Below, one piece after another: positions 52,225 to 61,494 of a stretch of DNA of 64,000 bases. Both the position numbers and the translations under genes were made by a program. The first letter of the stretch is position 1. Every line of letters begins with the position of its first letter. Location: positions 806,001 through 870,000 of the forward strand of contig JAQOTA010000047.1 of the NCBI GenBank assembly GCA_029532415.1, given 5' to 3'. The DNA comes from Marasmius tenuissimus (lineage: Eukaryota; Basidiomycota; Agaricomycetes; Agaricales; Marasmiaceae). The notes below the pieces were generated by a model that saw only the letters and a program-made list of their open reading frames with translations, was not told the origin of the DNA and made no database searches.

Positions 52225-53718
52225 CTACACAGGGGAACAATCAGGGCGCCCGTCAAGACCCAAAGTTCTGAAGCGAAGCTGGCAGACTACGTACTTGGTG
52301 AAGGCACTGAGGTACTTTTCCAGTCCTGGGAGGCCCCAAGCCGGATCCACGGGACCAGTGACTGATTCCTCCCAACATATGAGCATCGCACTATAGAATA
52401 AAGCGAACGCTTCATCTGCCAGAGGTCCGAGTATATCCACGTTCGTCTTATTTTCCTGGTAAAAAAATTAACATCGCTCGTGATCTAAACCTTGACTAAG
52501 GAAAGGACCCACGAAAACGGCCTGTAGAAGGTGCGCCAAAGCCGACATTGGCCTTCTCAACCCGGAAACGGACACAGTCTCTTTGACAGCGATCAACCTG
52601 GAAATCGTCATGTCCCGCGGAGCATATATCGGCCAAGGCCAAACCTCGTCCTCGGGTGGGATGGTCCAGTGTGGTTCGTCTACAACAGTGGGTCTCGATT
52701 GATGCCGATAATCTCCAAGTCTTTTAGTGTGTCCAGCAAGGACACTCGTGACATTCGATCTCAGATTCCACACCGCTACAGGTCCAGCCACCCCCATGAT
52801 TCCAATAACGGACGAAACCGACAGGTAAACCCAACAAAGATGCGAAAGCCCTGCTATGAACAAGAAGATGGCGAGCCTGTATAGGACCAAAAGACGGAGG
52901 AGGTTCTCGAGCCTGCGATTCCGAAGCCGTAGGTGGATAAGTTTCTCGGAGTCAGTTGTGCAAGCAGGAGCACGTTGGACCTGTTCTCGAAGCCATCATT
53001 TCCCGGCAAAGGCCGACACAGCGACGACGAGTGTAATGAAGGCGCTTGCGAACCACACCACCGGCGACGACACCATCCGTGACAACACCAATGCGAGCAC
53101 GAATGAAAAGAATAGGCTTGCCTGATGTCCGAGAGAAAAGTTCAGCCCCGCGAACAGTTCTGCGAACTAGAATATGAGACGCACAGATTTTAGCAGGGCA
53201 TCGAGTTCACTCTGCCGTACTCTGACAAGTGCTTCGAACGAGTGTAGCCCCTTCTCAAATAGTTCCCGACATTCATCGTATGTGAGCAAGGCGTATGATT
53301 CGGACGGCATCGGACATGCTTTGAGCGCAATGCTGGCCAAGGGGAAAAACTGGACCATTGTATCTTGGGCTCTCCTTAACCGGGCAGATTCGCTGTTGTA
53401 TAGTTGACCTGGTACTGATTCCTCCTTCTTTGACTTTGGAACTAATTAGCGGATGAGAAAATGACAATCCTATCAGCAAGCGGGTTCAAATGGCTCACTG
53501 GCGATCCGGTTGGGTCTTTCCCCCCTGGTGATCCTGGGGTCGACGCCTTCGTATGCAAATTTGGCTAGCCAATTCCACGTAGATAAGAAACCGAGAAAGG
53601 CATCCGACATCACATGGGACGAACCGCTGCAATGGTTGAACCTCCGTCTCCCACCAATCTTCTGGACGACTCCTGTTGTACAATTATTGACCCCTAGCGT
53701 GCAAACGAGCCTGGTCAA
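52225..53718 (-). pseudogene. DUF6535-like membrane protein gene with in-frame stop
   Basis: On the minus strand a charged helical exon (ALLTYDECRELFEKGLHSFE, VRVRQSELDALLKS) joins across a GTGCGT...CATCAG intron to hydrophobic segments ASLFFSFVLALVLSRMV and WFASAFITLVVAVSAFAGK. Then TGA (52998-52996), then WLREQVQRAPACTTDSEKLI, RLENLLRLLVLYRLAIFLFI, AGLSHLCWVYLSVSSVIGIM and GPVAVWN. The pattern of paired helices, K-Q-W-L and an LxLFLFxAGL-type helix is that of the DUF6535 family, abundant and uncharacterised in mushrooms. The stop replaces the Q/R of KQWLRE, consistent with a single C-to-T change. Upstream (to 53718) and downstream (to 52225) frames look like remnants of the same gene but were not joined with confidence. 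Confidence 0.45.
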
Positions 53719-55024
53719 AAGAGTGCAAAACGTATGACAATTCTTTGTAGCGGTTCCTCACCGAATCGCCTTTCTGGGACGATCGTACCTTTGATGATGC
53801 CCAGATAAGAGCGTAGATTGTGTTTTATTTTATGTAAGAACGTTGAATTGACCCTCTAGGGTAGTTTTGAAAGTTGAAGCTTACCCATGGCCAGGTTGAA
53901 ACGACCAGCGAGGAGAGTTCTTCTGCAAGATTTTGACTAATGGAAATATGATGAAGAGACATGTCGTCGATGCTGCTATATGAGAGAAAGAGAGCGCGAT
54001 GGCTATTAGGTCCATGTACGGGAGCGAGATGGTGGGCACAAGAAAGAAGTTGTGGCACAGCCCAGCCCATGCAATTATCTGGATCGGAGATTATCTTATC
54101 TTTGTACCTGATTATGTGATACTCAGTGGTAAAAGGGCGCCTATTTCCGTTGGTCTCAAGATTCTTCAAGCTTCAACTTCAAGCTTCAAAACTCCACAGC
54201 CCATGAGCATCTGGACTCCAGCCGATCCTTGGCAAATAATGGCAACCTGCATAGGGCTGACAGCTTCAGGCCACCCACCTACGCGGGTCCCAACTTGTAC
54301 ATCGATCCGAATCAAAACAAGCAAGGTTCGACGTTCGTACGCTGCAAGCCCGAGGCATCAAGCCAATAGTTGTCAATGATCACTCACCGTTTAATGGAGC
54401 AAATGGAGCAACTTCTCTCAAGGCATACTCGGCTTATCTGGTCTTATTTGGGCCTTTTTGTCTGGAATTTTGGGACCACATGGATGGCGGATACTTTTGA
54501 ACTTGGATGCGTTTCGGTGACACTGCGGTACGGGCATAGGAAGGGGTCTGAGAGTAAGGAGATCAAAGTTTATATGCGACAGCATGGTTCTCTGCGGAAA
54601 AATGGGCATCTCTCCGTGCGTTATTCTTGATCAGTGTCCACTCCGAGTGTTGAACCACTTCGTACTTATTGTTCTTCATTTAGTTGACAGGTCGCAAATT
54701 CTACTCGCTCGGGGTGCTCTCTCGGCCATTCATTACCTGTCTTTCGATGATGCACCCTGCTCGCCGGTCATGGTCACGAACCACCCCGCTCACGATGGGA
54801 TGGAGAAACGACACCAAGACATCAGGTTCCCGTCTTCCGAATCCTTTCAAACGGCCTCGGGTCTAAGCCCTTGCTTGAGAAAAGAGGGCCGCACAAGGTG
54901 AAATTTCTCCGTCGCCAGAGTCACTGCATACAGAAAGTGGGTAATCGCAGGGTACGGAGACTATAAAACAGTGGACGAGCCCTCACTTTACCTCACCTCA
55001 CTTGACTATACTTCCCGGAAGACA
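53719..55024. other. no supported gene
   Basis: Frames at 53825-54169 (minus) and 53999-54379, 54370-54630, 54584-54901 (plus) overlap and show no motifs. The right end (TATAAAACAG at about 54962, roughly 60 bp before the GH45 start) looks like the TATA region of the GH45 gene. Confidence 0.45.
54961..54970 (+). promoter_or_regulatory. probable TATA box of the GH45 gene
   Basis: TATAAAACAG lies about 60 bp upstream of the GH45 ATG, followed by a pyrimidine-rich CCTCACTTTACCTCACCTCA leader. Position and sequence fit a fungal TATA-driven, inducible secreted-enzyme gene. Confidence 0.5.
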
Positions 55025-56069
55025 ATGTTCAACAAGTTCGCTCTATTGGCTTTCGTTACCGCGGGCGTCGTTGCCCAACAATCTGGTGTCACCACCCGCT
55101 ATTGGTCGGTCGCTGGTCGTATCGCATGCCAGGTCGCTTCATGTAGCTCATCTCCGTTTGTTTATTTGACAGGGACTGCTGCAAGCCCAGCTGCTCATGG
55201 CCTGGCAAGGCACCTGTAACGAAACCTGTAACGACCTGCGACAAGACAGACAACCCTCTCAGTGATCAGAACGCCCTCAATGGGTGCGATGACTCGGGAC
55301 TCGGAACTTCTTTCACCTGCACGAACTTTTCGCCGTTCGTCGTTAACGACGTTGGATATGGTTTCGCTGCTGTCAACCTTGCGGACGAGACCGAAAACGA
55401 CTGGTGCTGTGCTTGTTACGAGTTGACTTTCACTAGCGGACCGAGTTCTGGCAAGACGATGGTACGTGGGGACCAAACAAGAAAATGACTTTTCAGTAAT
55501 GCTGATGTTGATCCGTGTCCATCGTTTTACGTAGATCGTTCAAGCTACCAACACCGGTGGTGACCTGGGAGGCAATCAATTCGACATTCTTATTCCAGGG
55601 GGTGGGGTCGGTGAGCACTATCCTCTGCGAACGGACGCTCTATCCGCTCATCTTCATTCGCGTTTAGGTTACTTCGATAAAGGATGCCCACTTGAGTTCG
55701 GTAGCTGGAATGGGGTACGGGATGGACGTGTTTCTAACCGCCGTATTGCACTAACGGGGATCGGCCTAGGGTGAACGATATGGAGGCGTTGCAAACCGCG
55801 AACAATGCAGCCAGCTCCCAGCTTGTACGCCTATTTCTGTGCACGGTCATGAAGCTCATCTGATAAGCAACTCCCTCTAGCCCTCGTTACCGGATGTCAG
55901 TGGCGCTTCGGTAAGCATAGCGGATACAGATTTTCGTCTGATCTTCTTTACTGACTGATACTCGATATTTGTAGACTGGTTCCAGGGAGCAAACAACCCC
56001 GACATCACCTTCAGGCCCGTTACGTGCCCTGCTGAGCTCACGAACATCTCCGGATGCGTACGTCAGTGA
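55025..56069 (+). CDS. glycoside hydrolase family 45 endoglucanase
   Basis: Seven exons (55025-55104, 55173-55461, 55535-55610, 55668-55714, 55770-55824, 55881-55910, 55975-56069) sum to 672 nt and 223 residues. A signal peptide ([18 protein letters not shown]) precedes the GH45 signature [17 protein letters not shown], whose Asp is the catalytic base. The signature is formed across the first intron. Further conserved parts are [65 protein letters not shown] with the second acidic residue region, [27 protein letters not shown] and a C terminus [13 protein letters not shown]. It is secreted and hydrolyses internal beta-1,4-glucan bonds with inversion. No carbohydrate-binding module is attached, as in many basidiomycete GH45 enzymes. 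Confidence 0.94.
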
Positions 56070-56506
56070 AGGAGGACATGGACATGATAACGTTGATATG
56101 AGATCCAGGCTTCGCTGCGTGTACATCTACTACAGAGTCAACAACACAAATTCAATCGCTGTTTTGAACGTCAGGAGCAAATCCATTGACGCTACCTACC
56201 TGTGAATGCCGCTACAACTTCTAGGCAGAGTCCGATGTCGAGCAAGCGCTGCCCCAGACCTTCCACTTCATTCGGGCGCTAAATGGCACACTGCATATGG
56301 GCGCCTCCTTTCAGTCTTACCTCCATGAATTGGCACAAAATGTCAAGTGACATCCTGAAACCGAGATGAGTACAGTACCATTGGTCAACATCGGGCCTTC
56401 TCTTGACGTGTGTTCAGGGAAGGGAAGCCCCGCCGGTTCTCACTGAGCTTATTGTCTTGGACAGGTGGACGTTCCGAACAAGCCTTCTATCCTTGTGACC
56501 ATCATC
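56070..56506. other. intergenic region between GH45 and SDR genes
   Basis: GH45 3' UTR and SDR promoter. No gene; a 142-codon frame starting at 56410 is read-through of SDR introns. Confidence 0.5.
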
Positions 56507-57884
56507 ATGTCTTCCACAGCTACTCAGCAATCCTCAGCGCGAGATATCGCTGGGGACGTCGCGTTTGTTACTGGAGCTGCTTCAGGTTGGTACTTTGTCG
56601 CGTGATGCCTTTCGAGGGAGAACTAACTGGTGTGCTACTTTCTGATATTAGGAATCGGACTGGCGTTAACGAGGGAGTTGGCGAAGCTCGGGTGAGCTGT
56701 CGATTATCGATCGCAGTGCTGTTCGGTAGCCTGATTATCGAGGGTTCAAGAGCCAAAGTGATTATGGTCGATATCAATGAAGACGCATGCAAGACAACTG
56801 CGGAAGAATTAAATCAACAGGCCGATGGGAATGTGTGAGTTCTGCCTTTCATGCGTTTGAAAAGTCAACAGCATAGCACTGAAAAGGACCCGCGTAGAGT
56901 CGCGGTCGCAGTCAAAGCCGATACCCGGTCCTGGGAAGAACAGCTTGCAGCATATGAGATCGGTGTGAAAGCGTTCGGGAGGGTCGATTACTGTAAGTAA
57001 GCTCATATCTGATCTCCCAAACTGCGATACTCACCCGTTGGATCTCCATTAGTCTTTGCCAATGCAGGAATATCCGAGAGATCTTGGATTCCTCCTCCCT
57101 CCGAGTCCGATACCACACCTGACACGAAACCGATCACAAAACCAGACTTGACGACACTAGAGATCCAACTCACGGGTAACCTGTACACCTCTGCCCTCGC
57201 ACTGCAAGTTTTTGAACGTCAAGAACCTAATCGACATGGCTTCCGAGGCAAGTTGGTGCTGACAGCGTCGATTTATTCCTACTGGGTCTGTGCGAGTATG
57301 CCGATGTATAATGCGGGGAAGACGGGCATTTTGCAGTTCATGAGGTCGACGGCGAGGTTATGCGAAAAACAGTATGGGGCTGGGAAGGGGGTTACGGTCA
57401 ATTCAGGTAAGTGAGTTGGACTGGGAAACTATGTTATCTACTGACCCCTTAGCTGTTCCTAAATCTTTCGCTGATATATAGTGGCCCCGAACTTGGTAGG
57501 TGAGTCTTCAAGTTGTCTGTGGTTAGTCTCGTCGATAGTTCGTGGGCTGACTTGATCATGTTCGTCGTGAATAGCTACAGGTATAGCAGGCTCCAGCGAG
57601 TTGTTTGAGCCCTTCAAAGCTCGTGGATTGTTGACCTCCGTCGAATTTGTGGTCCAACAATATATAGTGAGTCCGACTATCTTTTGGCCTGCCTATCGCA
57701 ATCTCAGCGGGCGCGGCCATAGTCCGTTCTGGGAGACAGCAAAGATAACGGGAGAGCTATCTCAATCAACAAGGAACAAATTTGGGATCACCCTATCGAG
57801 ATGACGAACTGGGAAGACAACAAAGAGTGCCTTGATCTCTTGGAACATGTTGGGGGTGCTGGATTGGGCTTGTGGCAGATGTGA
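56507..57884 (+). CDS. short-chain dehydrogenase/reductase (SDR)
   Basis: The start gives MSSTATQQSSARDIAGDVAF. The classical SDR motifs follow: cofactor-binding VTGAASGIG (split by intron 1), AKVIMVDINEDACK with an Asp after beta-2 that favours NAD(H), the NAG motif in YFFANAGIS, catalytic Ser in LVLTASIYSYW, and Tyr-x3-Lys in MPMYNAGKTGI. After VTVNSVAPNLV two more introns lead to TGIAGSSELFEPFKARGLLT and VEFVVQQYI. The last exon (from about 57728) encodes SVLGDSKDNGRAISINKEQI and ends GGAGLGLWQM at 57884. The final two introns are short, with a tiny linking region, but phases are consistent. The substrate cannot be told. It resembles 15-hydroxyprostaglandin-dehydrogenase-like fungal SDRs. 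Confidence 0.87.
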
Positions 57885-58304
57885 CGCAGCGTTATCGTGA
57901 AATGTGGGACTGCGGAATTACACCGACAATAATAAACACATGGGGGAGGGACCCTTGCGAACTCAAGTCGGAGTGTGGGGTTTTTTTTTCTTACCTATGA
58001 GCTATGACCTTGCATGAACACACGTGTACGGATACGTCGGACGTACGTCGTGTCAGGACCGGGGCCGTTCCACCTGTTTTAATCTGTTGCTCAAGTCAGT
58101 AGGTCTTGAGTTGTTCCATATGAATTCATGTATGTAGCTGTAGCTATCTGGATCGGGGGACTCGTCATCAAATTCCCCCTCTCTCCCTTCTTGTCCTTCT
58201 CCCGTCTTCCAAGTTGGACCGGCGAATGCCCCTCCTCGCACCATCCCTTCACAGCGGTGTGTAGTACCCCCGAACCGTCAACCTGCTAGTTTGGAAGCCC
58301 TGCG
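57885..58304. other. intergenic region between SDR and C2H2 genes
   Basis: Contains a T-tract (GGGGTTTTTTTTTCTTACC, near 57976) and otherwise no features. Confidence 0.5.
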
Positions 58305-59161
58305 ATGAAGCCTGTAACCTCCGGTAGACCCAAATCCACAACCACTTTTGTCAGTACCTCCTCCGCCACTCTTGCCATGCATTCCACAAGCGCGGTTCTA
58401 CCAACGACCGAGCGCTAACGCAATTTTTTTTCTTGTTGCTCAATTTTCAAAAGGAATGCGATGTGTGCCATTTCGTCCCAGCTCGAAAATCGGATTTGAA
58501 GAGACACAAACTTACACACCTGGACGGAACACAAAAACGGGAGATGTGAGCGACATAGCCCCTCTTGCCCAAGTAATTCATGCTTAGACGAGATTTATGA
58601 ATGTCCCCCCCCTCATGAATATTGGGAAAAAGTTCTTACTCGTGCCAGTATTGTCCCTACACCTCGCTCCAGAAGTACAATCTGGAGGTCCATACGAAAA
58701 GCCAGTAAGCACTCTGCACTCAATTGAATACGGACTCACTCAACCTTCCCTCTTAATCAAGTACCGGCCAGAGAGACCAACAATGTCCCGATTGCTCGTT
58801 CCGCACTACGAACGGTAGTACTTTGAGAAGACATCGAATACGACTGCACCGCAAACCCCTGCCGGCCTCGAAGGTCGAGCTGGGGGTCGAGGACGAAGAG
58901 GAGGAGGGACAAACAACATCTACATTCGAGACATACTACAAGTTGAAAGCTTTCCGTCACCAACTAGAGTCAGAGCCTCAGCCCCCTGACTCGGAGCCAC
59001 CGGATTTCAGGCCGCTCTCTGACGATATGGACAGAATGAAGCACTCGCTGACGTTGCCTGGTATTCGGACTTTGTTTCCCTCTATCGATTTCGGATCGTT
59101 GGATGCAGTTGGCGAACGTGCATGTCATGTAAGACGAACGGGCGTGGGCTCGTGCCGTTGA
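58305..59161 (+). CDS. C2H2 zinc-finger protein, three fingers
   Basis: Four exons (58305-58349, 58454-58545, 58633-58704, 58762-59161) sum to 609 nt and 202 residues. Finger 1: CDVCHFVPARKSDLKRHKLTH (exon 2), C-x2-C-x12-H-x3-H. Finger 2: CQYCPYTSLQKYN then LEVHTKSH (exon 3); its last His is formed across the exon 3/4 junction and is followed by a TGQRDQQ linker similar to TGEKP. Finger 3: CPDCSFRTTNGSTLRRH then RIRLH (exon 4). After the fingers come an acidic patch (ELGVEDEEEEGQ) and a Pro-rich tail. Likely a nuclear DNA-binding transcription factor; target unknown. None of the fingers is visible as a single long open frame because each lies on its own exon. Confidence 0.8.
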
Positions 59162-60020
59162 GTAATGAGAAGTACTAGGAAGGGGACTTTGGCCTGGCCA
59201 CTGGAACAGACGAGATCATTGGATAATTGTACCATATATAGTATTTTCCATGTCGATATCCTCACCAAAGCTACGTATACGTGATCGACTCAGTCTTTGG
59301 AGACCCGACACTATGGGCCCCAGAACGAGTGAAAGTCACTCCTTGACAAAGTGATTATCACTCGTCACTCGGAAACACAGTCAGTAAGGGTGAACTTTCA
59401 TGAAGAGTGAGAATTTCAAGTGACTCGTATACAGAATGAGGCCAAATCAAGGACGATCGGGAAGCTCAGAGTAAACGGAAGCGCCCAGCTGCAGCGTGGA
59501 ACACGAAAAAGAGGCGCCTATCTAGCGCCCTGGCCTGAACACGGACCACAGCATCCCTGACTCGACGTTGAATCCAACCATCCGATGACTTGCAACCCGT
59601 TGTAATATCATTGGCACTTTCTTGAATCTTCCTTCAGGCCTCCAGGACATGAGCCAATCAAACCATTTCCATTCGCGCAAGGCTTGCATTCTACAACATC
59701 TCTATTGCGTGAGTGGGGGGATACGGAGAGCCCAGATTACAAGCGAGGGGGTCCAGTAGGGGTAGTAGTAGTCGCGGTCATCTATCTTCGTGTCTATTAG
59801 GTGCCCTATCGTCCAACTAAGATATTATAACCATATAATAAACCAAAACGCGGATTGGTGGGTATAGGACGTGAAATCGAGAATGGAGAGACTTAGGGCG
59901 TAGTCGTAGGAATATAGTGTCTCATCCTCGAGTGGGGAGTGTAGGAGAGTAATCCGGGCCCTTAGGCGGACTATGAAGATTGGGAACGAAGGTCAGCGAG
60001 CTCAACAGGGTATGAAACAA
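59162..60020. other. intergenic region with palindromic GAGTGA/TCACTC cluster
   Basis: No gene. Between about 59327 and 59435 there are two small perfect palindromes, GAGTGA-AAG-TCACTC (59327-59341) and AGTGAT-T-ATCACT (59350-59362), plus further TCACTC, GAGTGA and TGACTC words. The rest is featureless and includes the 3' region of the cytochrome c gene. Confidence 0.55.
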
Positions 60021-60562
60021 TCAAACGACACGTACAGCCTCCTTCATGTGTGTGATAAGGTCATTCCTGTCCTTTTCCTTCTTCAAACCAGTGAACGCCA
60101 TCTTAGTTCCAGGAATGTACTAGAGCAGAAGGAGGAACCATCGTCAGTACTGATACCTTCTATGACGCACAGGCCTGCCAAATTCCAACACACCTTTTTG
60201 GGGTTCTCGAGGTATTCGAAGAGGGTCTCCTCGTCCCATGTAACGCCCTTGTTAACGTTGGCAGCGGTGTATGAGAAACCTTCAACCTGACCACTCTTAC
60301 GACCGAAAAGTCTGGTGGGAGAGTAACGAAAACTCATGAGCGAGAATTCGAATTTAGCGAGATGCTGCAACTCACCCGTGAAGGTTGGGTCCAACTTTGT
60401 TGGGCTCACCAGCACCGAGAGTGTGGCACTGCGCGCAACGGGTCTTGAAGAGACCGGCTCCCTTTGAAGCGTCACCTAAAAATGAGATAGTAATAAGGGC
60501 GATCTTCAGCAAATTGCCAGAAAGCTCCAAGACAAGAAGCACAAACCAGGTGCGAATCCCAT
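60021..60562 (-). CDS. CYC1: cytochrome c
   Basis: Four exons (60562-60547, 60475-60376, 60311-60194, 60119-60021) total 333 nt and 110 residues, the normal size. The first exon is only 16 nt (MGFAP). The heme-attachment motif CAQCH is at residues 19-23 in [20 protein letters not shown], then [40 protein letters not shown] and [20 protein letters not shown] with the axial Met at about residue 85. It carries electrons between complex III and cytochrome oxidase in the mitochondrial intermembrane space. The C terminus ends KEAVRVV. Confidence 0.96.
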
Positions 60563-61494
60563 TTTTGTCTAGAGGAGAGGTAAAGGAGAAAGAAATCAAA
60601 GGTGTGTAAAGGTGGAGGGAGGATGTGGTAGTAGACCAAAGCTGGCCAGAAAAATTTCGACGCGAAACTTTTTGAGGGCGCTTGCCCCGCCATCACATGA
60701 TCATCCGGTCTTTTCCGGGAGCCAATCGGAGTCGTGTTATTTTGCGAGGCACGCTTATGGATTGCCGATCCGAATCCCCGAATCATGACGGGGCAATTGC
60801 CCAGGATGGCCCTGAATCTCCGGTTCAACTTTGATGTACTTAAAATTTATTGCGATGATGCTTGACGATGACGAACACGATGAAATATCTCGAGAATGAT
60901 GAAGGTTTCTAACATTAGAAGAACGCCGTCAGGCTCACTCGAATCGACAACGGAGAGTGCGAAGGGGACGGAGGGCGACCATTCTCAGTGGACGTGATTT
61001 TCCGCGGCAGGACAGCGAGCGATATTTCCGAGTCGTCGTAATATCAGCCTCTCTACATACTTAGGCGGACTCTCACGGCGGACACTCTCGGATGAGAGAC
61101 ATTATAATTATTGAATTGCCGCCAGCTATTCAGTGTCGAATTTACGCAATGGCGGCAATTGGTCGTATGCAGTATTTCACCAAGTACAGCGCCTGCACAG
61201 AGGCAATTACCATTGTGAGACCGAGTTGATCTTAGGTCCAGGTTTCCGCAACCCTCGGAAGTCGGGACGAGACGGAGGAAGGCCAATTGACAAATGGTCT
61301 CGAACGGGTCGATGATGAGTGTAATGCCGTCTATACATAAGTAGAACTTCACTTACAGGAGTGCTGTCGAGGTGTACGTTTGAATTCTCAAGTACAGCTT
61401 GAACACGACTCAATGCGACACTGCATGTACGGATCGGGAGAATTGATGGCGTCTATTCCGCACGCGACCTTGTACTCGTACTACGACCTCAAGC
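60563..61494. other. intergenic region, cytochrome c promoter and MSH4 3' end
   Basis: Nearly 930 bp without a supported gene. The part next to 60563 is purine-rich on the plus strand, i.e. a pyrimidine-rich leader for cytochrome c. Short frames at 61053-61413 have no features. Confidence 0.5.
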
